Part shown: positions 24,842 through 33,597 of the stretch, piece by piece | How the letters are laid out: the number at the start of each line of letters is the position of its first letter | Position numbering within the stretch: the stretch's first letter is position 1 | Origin: Shewanella psychrophila | Lineage (GTDB): Bacteria; Pseudomonadota; Gammaproteobacteria; Enterobacterales; Shewanellaceae | Assembly: GCF_002005305.1 (NCBI RefSeq) | Contig: NZ_CP014782.1 | Coordinates: forward strand, 4,278,001 to 4,342,000 | DNA length: 64,000 nucleotides | Direction: 5' to 3' | Translations under genes and position numbers: made by a program | Notes under the pieces: model-generated | Told to the model about the DNA's origin: nothing | The model's database searches: none | The model's input: only the letters and a program-made list of their open reading frames with translations

Positions 24842-27013
24842 TTATTTTCTAGCGTAATGCTTAAGTAAGCCAGGTACATCTAAAATCAATGCAATACCAC
24901 CATCTGATGTGATGGTAGCCCCAGCCATACCAGGTGTGCCATGCAACATGGTACCAAGAGGCTTGATCACGACTTCCTCCTGGCCAATCAATGAATCCAC
25001 AACGAAACCTATCTGTTTGGTACCTAACTGGACAATAACAACATGTCCATTAGCCTTATCACCATGCTTCATACTAGATGGCACTCGACTCAACCAGTGC
25101 TCTAGATAAAAGAGTGGAACCGCCTTATCTCGCACGATAACAGTCAATTGGCCGTCGACGATATTGGTCTTGGTCAAGTCGAGATGGAATATCTCACTGA
25201 CACTCGACAATGGTAATGCAAACACTTGAGTAGCCACTTCAACCATCAAGGTGGGCATGATGGCTAAGGTCAGCGGAACTTTAATCTCTAATACTGTCCC
25301 TTTACCCTTTAATGAATCGATATGAATCGTCCCGTTCAGCTGAGCAATACGGGTTTTAACTACGTCCATACCAACACCACGGCCAGAAATATCAGAAATC
25401 TCGACTTTAGTGGAAAATCCAGGGGCGAAGATGAGGTTATAAGCCTCTAGATCTGACATCCTAGCGGCTCCTTCCTCATCGAGTACACCACGACTAACAG
25501 CGATTTCTTTGAGTTTCTGAGGATCCATGCCAGCGCCATCATCCTCAATTTTGAGCAAGATATGGTCACCTTCTTGGCTCGCCGAGAGGGTTATCGTACC
25601 GGTTCTGGATTTACCCGTCGCCTCACGTTCGGCAGGCATCTCAATACCATGATCCACTGAGTTTCTCACTAAGTGAACCAAAGGATCGGCTAACGCCTCA
25701 ACTAAATTCTTATCTAAATCTGTGTCTTCACCTATCATGGTGAGAGTAATATCTTTATTCAAGCTGCGGGCAAGGTCTCTCACTACACGTGGGAAACGAC
25801 CAAAAACTTTCTTGATCGGTTGCATGCGGGTCTTCATGACTGCGCCCTGCAGATCTGCCGTAACTAAGTCAAGGTTAGCTAATGCTTTAGACATCTCTTC
25901 ATCATCTCGAGAGATACCTAAGCTGAGTAAGCGGTTACGTACTAACACGAGTTCGCCAACCATATTCATGATTTCATCGAGTCTGGCAGTATCGACACGT
26001 ACCGTTGTTTCAGCCTGAGGCATGTTAGCGGGTGCCGATTTTGCAACTGCTTTCTTCTCTTGCGCAACAGGTTTTGGTGCGGCTTTCGCCGCTACTGGAC
26101 TGGCAACTGCAGCCGCTGGCACAGATGGCTTGGCAGCAGGTTTAGGGGCCGTATCTCCAACGCCTGGTCCTCCACCCGAACCATGAAGTTCATCGAGCAG
26201 CTTTTCAAATTCGTCATCAGATATATCATCAGAATCAACTGCAGGTGGAGCATCTACAGCTGCTGCACTGGATGATTCCTCCTTAAATTGTCCTGATCCA
26301 TGTAATTCATCGAGTAAAGACTCGAATTCATCATCGGTAATGTCATCGGGTTGGCCCGGTGCTGGGGCGCTAACTTCAGCTTGTTTAGTTACAGCTGGGC
26401 CTTTGCCACCGCCATGTAATGCATCTAGCAGTGCCTCGAACTCGTCATCATTGATCTCATCTATCCCACCTTCACCGGCGATACTCGATGTTGGCTGAGG
26501 AGCCGTATCAAACAATTCGATACCAGAATCGTCCGCAAGCGGCGTCTCATCGAATAGTTCAATTGAAGCGTCACCTGACGTATCTGCAACAGGCTCAGCC
26601 GCACCAGCTTCACTTGGAAGTGGAGAACCTGAGCTCAATAACTTCAAGTTAGTGAGTAAGATAGGATCTGCAGGCTCTTGTTGGTTACCGGCCTGAGTCT
26701 GAGCAAACATAGCGTTGATGGCATCAACTGCATGTAAAATAATATCCATCAACTCGGCAGAAACATGTCGTTTGCCAGTACGCAGCAAATCGAAAGTGTT
26801 TTCTGCTTCATGGCAAACATCGACCATTGGAGTCAAACTAAGAAATCCCGCTCCACCTTTTACGGTGTGGAATCCTCGAAAAATGGCATTAAGCAACTCC
26901 GAGTCTTCAGGGTTATTTTCTAACGTGACTAACTGTTCAGATAAAAGCTCTAAAATCTCACCGGCTTCGATCAAAAAGTCTTGCAGTATCTCTTCATCAA
27001 CATCGAATGACAT
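24842..27013 (-). CDS. cheA: Chemotaxis histidine kinase CheA with triple acidic linker repeat
   Basis: 723 residues. P1 histidine phosphotransfer domain about 1-110, with His49 in RGFHTVKGGAGFL. A long linker (about 125-335) follows instead of a classical CheY-binding P2. It has two IELFD motifs (151-155, 165-169), then three copies of a motif like DDITDDEFESLLDELHGSG (about 185-203, 223-241, 262-280), then an Ala/Pro-rich stretch. P3 dimerisation begins near 337 (ETTVRVDTARLDEIMNMVGEL). P4 kinase has HLVRNSVDHG and DDGAGMD boxes. The C-terminal CheW-like P5 domain (TLMVEVATQVFALPLSSVSE) ends at VPGLLKHYARK. The linker motif probably is the LID segment that binds ParP/ParC in polar arrays. 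The gene is 15 bp after cheZ. Confidence 0.97.
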   Translation of the reverse strand: MSFDVDEEILQDFLIEAGEILELLSEQLVTLENNPEDSELLNAIFRGFHTVKGGAGFLSLTPMVDVCHEAENTFDLLRTGKRHVSAELMDIILHAVDAINAMFAQTQAGNQQEPADPILLTNLKLLSSGSPLPSEAGAAEPVADTSGDASIELFDETPLADDSGIELFDTAPQPTSSIAGEGGIDEINDDEFEALLDALHGGGKGPAVTKQAEVSAPAPGQPDDITDDEFESLLDELHGSGQFKEESSSAAAVDAPPAVDSDDISDDEFEKLLDELHGSGGGPGVGDTAPKPAAKPSVPAAAVASPVAAKAAPKPVAQEKKAVAKSAPANMPQAETTVRVDTARLDEIMNMVGELVLVRNRLLSLGISRDDEEMSKALANLDLVTADLQGAVMKTRMQPIKKVFGRFPRVVRDLARSLNKDITLTMIGEDTDLDKNLVEALADPLVHLVRNSVDHGIEMPAEREATGKSRTGTITLSASQEGDHILLKIEDDGAGMDPQKLKEIAVSRGVLDEEGAARMSDLEAYNLIFAPGFSTKVEISDISGRGVGMDVVKTRIAQLNGTIHIDSLKGKGTVLEIKVPLTLAIMPTLMVEVATQVFALPLSSVSEIFHLDLTKTNIVDGQLTVIVRDKAVPLFYLEHWLSRVPSSMKHGDKANGHVVIVQLGTKQIGFVVDSLIGQEEVVIKPLGTMLHGTPGMAGATITSDGGIALILDVPGLLKHYARK

Positions 27014-27028
27014 TAATATGACTCCTAA

Positions 27029-27766
27029 TTAAAACCCTAAACTCGATAGCAGATCATCAACTTCATCTTGCCCTGTGACGACATCGTCACGTTGTTCAGC
27101 GTTCATGATTGGCCCTTCGGCTTCGACACTGCTATCGACAATTGTCGGATTTTCACTGACGGGTTGTTCACCAAATACCGTCAACATCGAGACTAAATTA
27201 TTTTCAACTTCACGAACCAGATCGATAACCCTTTTTATCATCTGCCCGGTTAAATCCTGAAAATCTTGGGCGAGTAAGATTTGGTTTAACAGATCTTTCA
27301 AACGAATAGAATCTAATTCACTGCGCTCGACAAATTGTTGAACGTCGTGACACAAGGTTTTAAATTCGCTCAGTTCAATTTCACGTCTCATAAGACGATC
27401 CCAAGTGGGTTTAACCGATTGGATATTGGTCGTGAGTGCGTTAGCTAAAGGTAAACATTCTTCAACGGCATCCATGGTTTTATTAGCGGCTTGTTCTGTC
27501 ATATCTATGACATAATTTAGCCGCTCTTTGGCATCCGGGATCTCAGTGCTTGCAAGCTCAACCAGTCGATCATCAACCTGAAAATCAACGATCGCGCTAT
27601 GTAGCTGACGAGTGAGCCTGCCAACCTCATCAAAAAGTTCCTTTTGAATAGGCGCAGCAATATCTCTGATTAAATCATCAGCGAGTGACTGCTCGTCTTG
27701 AGACAGCAATTCTACAAGTTTATTTGCCTGCTCTAACGAAATGAGCCCTGAAGTATTCGCCTGCAT
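27029..27766 (-). CDS. cheZ: CheY-P phosphatase CheZ
   Basis: About 245 residues from the ATG at 27766, which has AAGG upstream and starts 13 bp after the cheY stop; a TTG 30 bases earlier overlaps cheY and is less likely. It is a long helical protein with the catalytic region AQDFQDLTGQMIKRVIDLV (the DxxxQ motif of CheZ). The C-terminal segment EVDDLLSSLGF is the CheY-binding amphipathic helix. It dephosphorylates CheY-P near the array. It is cotranscribed between cheY and cheA. Confidence 0.95.
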   Translation of the reverse strand: MQANTSGLISLEQANKLVELLSQDEQSLADDLIRDIAAPIQKELFDEVGRLTRQLHSAIVDFQVDDRLVELASTEIPDAKERLNYVIDMTEQAANKTMDAVEECLPLANALTTNIQSVKPTWDRLMRREIELSEFKTLCHDVQQFVERSELDSIRLKDLLNQILLAQDFQDLTGQMIKRVIDLVREVENNLVSMLTVFGEQPVSENPTIVDSSVEAEGPIMNAEQRDDVVTGQDEVDDLLSSLGF

Positions 27767-27779
27767 ATCACAACCTTGG

Positions 27780-28163
27780 TTAACCGAGTCGTTCAAAGAT
27801 TTTGTCTAACTTCTCTTTCAATGTCGCTGCCGTAAATGGCTTGACAACATAGCCATTTACCCCGGCTTGAGCCGCGGCGATGATCTGTTCCCTCTTAGCC
27901 TCTGCTGTTACCATCAACACAGGGATATTTTTTAATTCGTCATCAGCACGAATCGCTTTTAACAGATCGATTCCTTGCATACCCGGCATATTCCAGTCGG
28001 TCACAACAAAATCAAAATCTCCTTTCTGTAACATAGGTAGTGCTGTCGAACCGTCATCAGCTTCTTGAGTATTGTTAAAACCCAAGTCTCTTAACAAGTT
28101 CTTGATGATACGTCTCATTGTTGAGAAATCGTCAACAACGAGAATCTTCATATTCTTGTCCAA
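27780..28163 (-). CDS. cheY: Chemotaxis response regulator CheY
   Basis: 127 residues, single receiver domain that carries the signal from CheA to FliM/FliN. Features are acidic VVDDFSTMRR, phospho-acceptor Asp56 (VTDWNMPGMQG), Thr in MVTAEAK and KPF Lys108, and the sequence is nearly identical to the Vibrio/Shewanella type. The start is a TTG: it has a perfect GGAGGA ribosome-binding site four bases upstream and gives the conserved N-terminus MDKNMKIL. The ATG four codons further in would lose both. It lies 41 bp after fliA. Confidence 0.96.
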   Translation of the reverse strand: MDKNMKILVVDDFSTMRRIIKNLLRDLGFNNTQEADDGSTALPMLQKGDFDFVVTDWNMPGMQGIDLLKAIRADDELKNIPVLMVTAEAKREQIIAAAQAGVNGYVVKPFTAATLKEKLDKIFERLG

Positions 28164-28204
28164 AGTTTCCTCCGCGGAGCTCTTAATTATTGCTCATGTA
28201 ATCG

Positions 28205-28924
28205 TTATTTTTTTGTCCAATGCTTAAGTTTAGCTTTTAGTCTGAGCATTGCCTGACTTAAAATCTGGCTAACCCGTGACTCACTAACCTCAAGAATGGC
28301 CCCAATCTCTTTTAAATTTAAAGCTTCATCATAGTAAAGCGACAAAACTAGTCCATCTCTTTCAGGCAATAACTTAATTGCTGCAACCAATGCAGAATGA
28401 AATTCATCTTCTGCAATCGATTCATAGGTATCGTCATTAACCCCATCCTCGTGGCTAATAACATCGACCGATACACCTAAATCTTCAATCCCTATTACTT
28501 TTCCTACTGAAACATCATTTAAAATATGATGATATTGATCTAAGGTCATGTCCAGTCTCTGGGCTATCTCGGCATCTTTCGCATCTCTGCCAAGCTCCTG
28601 CTCAAGCTCATCGATAACCTGGGCGACCCGTCTCTGGTTTCTGTGCACCGATCTCGGCACCCAATCTCCACGACGTATCTCATCAAGCATAGACCCACGG
28701 ATTCGAATACCCGCAAAAGTCTCAAACTTAGCCCCCTTGTTACCGTCAAACTTTGACGAAGCTTCTAGTAACCCCATCATGCCTGCTTGCAGTAAATCGT
28801 CTAATTGCACCGATGCAGGTAAACGAGCGAGCAAATGGTGAGCTATTTTTTTTACAAGCGGTGCGTATTGTTCAACGATTAAAGTTTTATTATCTAAACG
28901 AGTATACGCAGAGGCTTTACTCAC
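28205..28924 (-). CDS. fliA: Flagellar sigma factor FliA (sigma-28)
   Basis: 239 residues. Region 2 has DDLLQAGMMGLLEASSKFDGNKGAKFETFAGIRIRGSMLDEIRR, nearly identical to known FliA; region 3 is reduced; region 4 ends LNLKEIGAILEVSESRVSQILSQAMLRLK. It directs RNA polymerase to late flagellar genes, for example the sigma-28 promoter found upstream of a flagellin at 56.3 kb. It overlaps flhG by 8 bp, so it is transcribed with flhA-flhF-flhG. Its anti-sigma FlgM is not in the window. Confidence 0.97.
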   Translation of the reverse strand: MSKASAYTRLDNKTLIVEQYAPLVKKIAHHLLARLPASVQLDDLLQAGMMGLLEASSKFDGNKGAKFETFAGIRIRGSMLDEIRRGDWVPRSVHRNQRRVAQVIDELEQELGRDAKDAEIAQRLDMTLDQYHHILNDVSVGKVIGIEDLGVSVDVISHEDGVNDDTYESIAEDEFHSALVAAIKLLPERDGLVLSLYYDEALNLKEIGAILEVSESRVSQILSQAMLRLKAKLKHWTKK

Positions 28925-29798
28925 TCGCTCTATCCTCTTGATACTCTGGTCGCTGCACTAAACGCTCAACAAAGAACTCTAGATGACCTCCTGGTTGCTG
29001 CGGTATAGGCCAACTAATGATCTTATTCGCTAAACCATGGTAAGCAATCGTTGCTGGCGATTTAGGATACGCTTCAACAATTAATTTCTGCTTACGTACC
29101 GACTTTCGCAAGTTCTCATCAAATGGGATTGTAGCCACTAATTCAAGTGCGACATCCAAAAAACGATCGGTAACTTTACTAAGCTTAGCAAAGAGTTCCA
29201 TCCCTTCCCGTAAACTTCTTACCATATTGGCGACTATTTTAAAGCGGAAGACGCCATGTTCCCTGCTGAGTATCTTAATTAGCGCATAAGCATCTGTTAT
29301 TGATGTAGGTTCATCACAAACCACAACGAGTACATCCTGAGAGGCTCTGGAGAAGCTTAATACCATATCGGAAATCCCCGCAGCAGTATCGACGATGAGT
29401 ATGTCGAATTGCGTTCGCATCTCACTGAATGCCCGGATTAACCCAGCATGTTGTGCTGCTGATAGTTCAACCATAGCTTGTGTACCCGAAGTTGCAGGAA
29501 TAATTCCTATCCCTTTAGGGCCTCGCACTATGATATCGTCCAGATCGGTATCACCGGATAAGACATGGGATAAGTTACGTTCGGCGCGAAGGCCAAGCAT
29601 AACATCCACGTTTGCCAGACCTAAGTCGGCATCCAGCACCAGTACACGCTTACCTTTTTCGGCTAACGCAACGGCGGTATTGATAGAAACACTGGTTTTA
29701 CCCACGCCTCCCTTACCACCCGATACGGCTATTACTTTTACTTTTTCGTTATAAGGTTGATTCATCATACGTAAACCACTTGCTTGATCCCGACTCAT
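28917..29798 (-). CDS. flhG: Flagellar number regulator FlhG (FleN, MinD-like ATPase)
   Basis: 293 residues from the ATG at 29798 (MSRDQASGLRMMNQ), four bases after the flhF stop. In-frame ATGs at 29816 and 29840 overlap flhF and cannot be fully excluded. The N-terminal DQASGLR motif is the one that stimulates the FlhF GTPase. Walker A is GGKGGVGKTS, followed by LDADLGLANVDVMLG and the switch VDTAAGISD. It restricts flagella to one per pole and antagonises FlrA. The C-terminal FFVERLV helix fits a membrane-targeting sequence. Operon flhA-flhF-flhG-fliA. Confidence 0.94.
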   Translation of the reverse strand: MSRDQASGLRMMNQPYNEKVKVIAVSGGKGGVGKTSVSINTAVALAEKGKRVLVLDADLGLANVDVMLGLRAERNLSHVLSGDTDLDDIIVRGPKGIGIIPATSGTQAMVELSAAQHAGLIRAFSEMRTQFDILIVDTAAGISDMVLSFSRASQDVLVVVCDEPTSITDAYALIKILSREHGVFRFKIVANMVRSLREGMELFAKLSKVTDRFLDVALELVATIPFDENLRKSVRKQKLIVEAYPKSPATIAYHGLANKIISWPIPQQPGGHLEFFVERLVQRPEYQEDRASE

Positions 29799-29802
29799 TG
29801 TT

Positions 29803-31197
29803 TTACTCAAATGCATAGGCCCTTTCATCTGACCTTTCACTATTGCTGACTGCTGGTTTATTATCTAACACCGATAGCGCTTTGTTTGCTAGCGCGAATG
29901 TATCGGCCACTTGCATATCTTCTGGAACTCTTTGTCCATCAGTAACATAACTTAATGGTAACCCACTTTGTATCAAAACACTCAATGCGGGAGCTAAGGA
30001 AACTGATTCATCCAATTTCGTCAATATCGCACCAGATAATGGGATACGTTTAAATTGTGTCACCGCTTCTTCTAAAACTCTTCTCTGACCTGTAGATGAC
30101 AGTACCAGATAACTGCGAATAGGTAATCTGCTATTTGCAGCTAAATTATCAAGTTGCTGGAATAAGCGCATGTCTCTTTGACCCATTCCAGCTGTATCTA
30201 TCAATACTAGCTTGCGATTACGGAACTGATACAGTATTTGTTCCAACTCATTGAGATCATGAGCCTGCTTAACCGGACATCCCATTATTTTGCCATAGGT
30301 TGCCAATTGCTCAAAGGCTCCAATGCGATAATGATCGGTTGTGATCAAGGCTACGTGCTCTGCGCCGTGATGTGCTGCATACCTCGCGGCTAGTTTAGCT
30401 AGCGTTGTTGTTTTTCCAACCCCAGTTGGTCCAACAAATGCCACTACACCACCTTGGCGTACTATATCATCACCTTGATTATCCAACATATTGGCCAAAC
30501 TACGAGGCAATGCTCTAACTAGATCTGCTGGTGTATAATGTTCACTCAATTCAGACAGTTTTTTTGCCACTGTAGGTGAAAACTCAACATCCAGTAATTT
30601 ACTTTCTAACATGGCACCTACGGGATCCACCCTGCTTTTCTGCTCATGCATCAAAGCAGTGACCTGATGGGTCAACAAACTTCTCAAAGACGCCAGCTCT
30701 TCACGCATCATCTCAAGCTCAGGGCTAGCTTTCCCCTTCGTCTCATGTGAAGACTTATTTGCAAAGTTTTGCATATCCGGTGGCGACGACTTGGTTTTCG
30801 ATTGAGGTGCCTGCAAGCCTTTAGCCCATTCAGGCATGTCTAATTCTTCACTGGTATGCTGAGAAACTTGCTGCTCAACCCGACTCTGTTGCCGCTCTAG
30901 CAATGCCTGTAGCGAATCGGCCGCAGGCGCCGGCTTGGCTCTGGCTTCAGAGCGAACAGGTCGCTTTAGCCCCAGCGAGATTTTCTCTTCAGCCAAATCC
31001 ATGAAAGTGGGAGCCGAAGCCGGCTTTTCTGCCATTAGGGCCTTTGGTTTCGGCTCATCGTAATCCACGGCTGCGACGATCTCTATCCCACCAGTGACCT
31101 TTTTGTTCGACATAATCACGGCATCTGATCCTAAGGTATCTTTAACCTGAGCCAATGCCGTACGCATATCTTTTGCTAAGAAACGTTTAATTTTCAC
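29803..31197 (-). CDS. flhF: Polar flagellum placement GTPase FlhF
   Basis: 464 residues. SRP-type GTPase related to Ffh and FtsY. It has an N-terminal basic B-domain (MKIKRFLAKDMRTALAQVKDTLGSDAVIMSNKK), a variable middle, an N-domain, and the G-domain with GPTGVGKTTTLAKLAARY, the DHYRIGA insertion region, DTAGMGQRD and LTKLDE. FlhF recruits FliF to the pole and so fixes the flagellation site. It starts 11 bp after flhA and its end is 4 bp from the flhG start chosen here. Confidence 0.97.
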   Translation of the reverse strand: MKIKRFLAKDMRTALAQVKDTLGSDAVIMSNKKVTGGIEIVAAVDYDEPKPKALMAEKPASAPTFMDLAEEKISLGLKRPVRSEARAKPAPAADSLQALLERQQSRVEQQVSQHTSEELDMPEWAKGLQAPQSKTKSSPPDMQNFANKSSHETKGKASPELEMMREELASLRSLLTHQVTALMHEQKSRVDPVGAMLESKLLDVEFSPTVAKKLSELSEHYTPADLVRALPRSLANMLDNQGDDIVRQGGVVAFVGPTGVGKTTTLAKLAARYAAHHGAEHVALITTDHYRIGAFEQLATYGKIMGCPVKQAHDLNELEQILYQFRNRKLVLIDTAGMGQRDMRLFQQLDNLAANSRLPIRSYLVLSSTGQRRVLEEAVTQFKRIPLSGAILTKLDESVSLAPALSVLIQSGLPLSYVTDGQRVPEDMQVADTFALANKALSVLDNKPAVSNSERSDERAYAFE

Positions 31198-31208
31198 TTA
31201 TATGCCCT

Positions 31209-33308
31209 CTACTGACCCACAGCAGAAACAATTCTGATTTGCTTCTCATCGGGAACTTCCTGATAGGAAATCACCCTTAGGTTAGGAATCGTGTGCTTTA
31301 CAAATCGAGAGAGAGTCGAACGTAACATGCCCGATGTGAGTAATATAGCAGGTTGCCCCACCATCTCTTGCCTTTGTGATGCATCTTCTAAAGATTTTTG
31401 CATCCGCTCAGCCAAGCTAGGTTCGATGTTTGGCCCCTCTCCTCCCGTCGCTTGCATTGATTGATGCAACATTTGTTCCAACTCTGGCGCCAAAGTAATG
31501 ACGGGGATCTCGGTTTCGGGTCCGCTGATTTCTTGGATTATCATTCGTTTTAGAGAGATACGAACCGCAGCAGTCAATACTTCGGTGTCGGCACTCTTGG
31601 GACCATATTCAAGCAATGTCTGTACTATTGTCTTAAGATCGCGAATCGAAACACCTTCGTTGAGCAAGTTTTGCATGACTTTGACAACGGTGCCCAAGGA
31701 CATAACATCCGGTATAAAACCATCGACTAACTTAGGCGAATGTTTACCTAGCATATCCATAAGCTGCTGAACTTCCTCGTAACCGAGAAGCTTAGCCGCA
31801 TTATTGGTCAATAGCTGACTCAAGTGAGTGGCCACTACCGTTGCAGCATCGACCACGGTATAACCTAAGGTTTGCGCATGCTCTCTCATCTCTGGAGCTA
31901 TCCAAACCGCTTCTAAGCCAAAGGCTGGGTCTTTCGTCTCTATGCCATCGAGTTTGCCGTATACCTGGCCCGGATTGATGGCCAGTTCACAATCATGTCT
32001 TATCTCGGCTTCACCGGATGCCACTCCCATCAAGGAGATGCGATAGGTATTTGGAGAGAGATCTAAGTTGTCACGAATATGTACAGCTGGCACCAGAAAA
32101 CCAAGCTCTTGGGAAAGCTTTGTACGCACCCCCTTTATCCTGCCAAGCAACTCGCCGCCCTGGCCTTTATCGACCAAAGGAATAAGCCGATATCCTACTT
32201 CTAACCCTATGGTATCTACATGCTGAACATCATCCCAGCTAAGCTCCTTAGGTTTGGCGGCTCCCTTATCTGCAGCAGGTTTTTTCGCAAGCTCCAGGGA
32301 TTCCTCACGCTCCTTCGTTTGTTTTCTATATAAGAAATAAGCCACTGTGCCTACGACTAATGCCAATGAAATGAAGGCAAAGTGTGGCATGCCAGGGACA
32401 ATCCCCATGATAAATAAGACACCAGCTGCGATGGCTATTGACTTAGGATTGTCAAGCATTTGAGACATCATCATCTGTCCCATATCACCGGACTCGTTTT
32501 GACGAGTCACCATCAATGCTGCAGCAATCGAGAGTAAAAGACCCGGGATCTGAGCGACCAGTCCATCACCTATGGTTAACAGAGTATAGATTTCGACGGC
32601 AGAGGAAAAATCCAGTCCATGCTGCACCATACCGATAACGAATCCGCCCAGAATATTAATCACCATGATCATGATCCCAGCAATTGCATCGCCTTTAACA
32701 AATTTAGATGCACCATCCATTGCCCCGTAAAAATCGGCTTCCTTGGTGACCTCGGCGCGTCTATCTCTCGCTTGATCTTGGTTTAATACTCCGGCATTCA
32801 AATCCGCATCGATAGCCATTTGCTTACCAGGCATGGCATCCAAGGTAAAGCGAGCACTAACTTCTGATATACGACCAGCACCTTTAGTCACTACGGCGAA
32901 GTTAATGATAATAAGGATTAAAAACACTACCAGACCGACGGCATAATTACCGCCAATCACAACAGATCCAAAAGACTCGATCACTTTACCGGCGGCATCA
33001 CCGCCGTTATGGCCCTCAAGCAAAACCACTCGAGTCGATGCAACATTCAGGGCTAGGCGCAATAAAGTCGCAATGAGCAATACGCTGGGGAAAGCGGCAA
33101 AATCTAATGGTCTATCGGTATAGATAGCCACAAGCAGCACGACTAAGGCCAAGGCTATGTTAAATGAGAACAGTATATCCAGCAGGAATGGCGGCATAGG
33201 CAATACAATCATGCCTAACGCAGCGAGAACAAACAAAGGTGTTCCTATGCCTTTAAAACTCGAAGGTTTTACTTGTTTCAGTTGACCGAGTCTTGCTCTA
33301 ACATCCAT
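31209..33308 (-). CDS. flhA: Flagellar export gate protein FlhA
   Basis: 699 residues, usual length. The N-terminal half has eight predicted membrane helices, with the conserved FHIPEP region (GKQMAIDADLNAG...RRAEVTKEADFYGAMDGASKFVKGDAIAG). A charged linker (about 330-360, KQTKEREESLELAKKP) leads to the cytoplasmic export-chaperone docking domain. It forms the nonameric ring that passes substrates to the gate. It is the first gene after a sigma-54-type promoter at 33345-33361 and leads flhF, flhG, fliA and the che genes. Confidence 0.98.
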   Translation of the reverse strand: MDVRARLGQLKQVKPSSFKGIGTPLFVLAALGMIVLPMPPFLLDILFSFNIALALVVLLVAIYTDRPLDFAAFPSVLLIATLLRLALNVASTRVVLLEGHNGGDAAGKVIESFGSVVIGGNYAVGLVVFLILIIINFAVVTKGAGRISEVSARFTLDAMPGKQMAIDADLNAGVLNQDQARDRRAEVTKEADFYGAMDGASKFVKGDAIAGIMIMVINILGGFVIGMVQHGLDFSSAVEIYTLLTIGDGLVAQIPGLLLSIAAALMVTRQNESGDMGQMMMSQMLDNPKSIAIAAGVLFIMGIVPGMPHFAFISLALVVGTVAYFLYRKQTKEREESLELAKKPAADKGAAKPKELSWDDVQHVDTIGLEVGYRLIPLVDKGQGGELLGRIKGVRTKLSQELGFLVPAVHIRDNLDLSPNTYRISLMGVASGEAEIRHDCELAINPGQVYGKLDGIETKDPAFGLEAVWIAPEMREHAQTLGYTVVDAATVVATHLSQLLTNNAAKLLGYEEVQQLMDMLGKHSPKLVDGFIPDVMSLGTVVKVMQNLLNEGVSIRDLKTIVQTLLEYGPKSADTEVLTAAVRISLKRMIIQEISGPETEIPVITLAPELEQMLHQSMQATGGEGPNIEPSLAERMQKSLEDASQRQEMVGQPAILLTSGMLRSTLSRFVKHTIPNLRVISYQEVPDEKQIRIVSAVGQ

Positions 33309-33344
33309 TCAAAAAATCCAAACTTTTGACATCTAGCTCTAGTA

Positions 33345-33361
33345 AAGCAATTTTTGAGCCA
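33345..33361 (-). promoter_or_regulatory. Sigma-54 promoter upstream of flhA
   Basis: TGGCTCAAAAATTGCTT on the minus strand: TGG at -24 and TTGC at -12, with GG and GC exactly 12 bases apart. Predicted start about 27 bp before the flhA ATG. Fits control by FlrA and RpoN. Confidence 0.82.
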
Positions 33362-33597
33362 AGTAGTGGAAATAATTTCCGTCATAAATAACTAGGTTAT
33401 CAATATGGTTTTATTTTTATAAGTCAGCACTATACCGTTAGACTGACGTTAAATGAATGCTTCATGATTTAACTGAATAAATTTACAGCAAAAATAGATT
33501 ATAATAGTCACATCGGCTCAATTTTACCGATAAAATCGACTCAGGGACTTGAGCTGAACTCAGCAGACTAAGTACTGTGCCAAAATACTCGACAAGC

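Noticed and set aside
33567..33583. TTGGCACAGTACTTAGT as a sigma-54 promoter for flhA
   Set aside because: It has a good -24 half but AG instead of GC at -12. A fully matching motif lies closer to flhA at 33345-33361.
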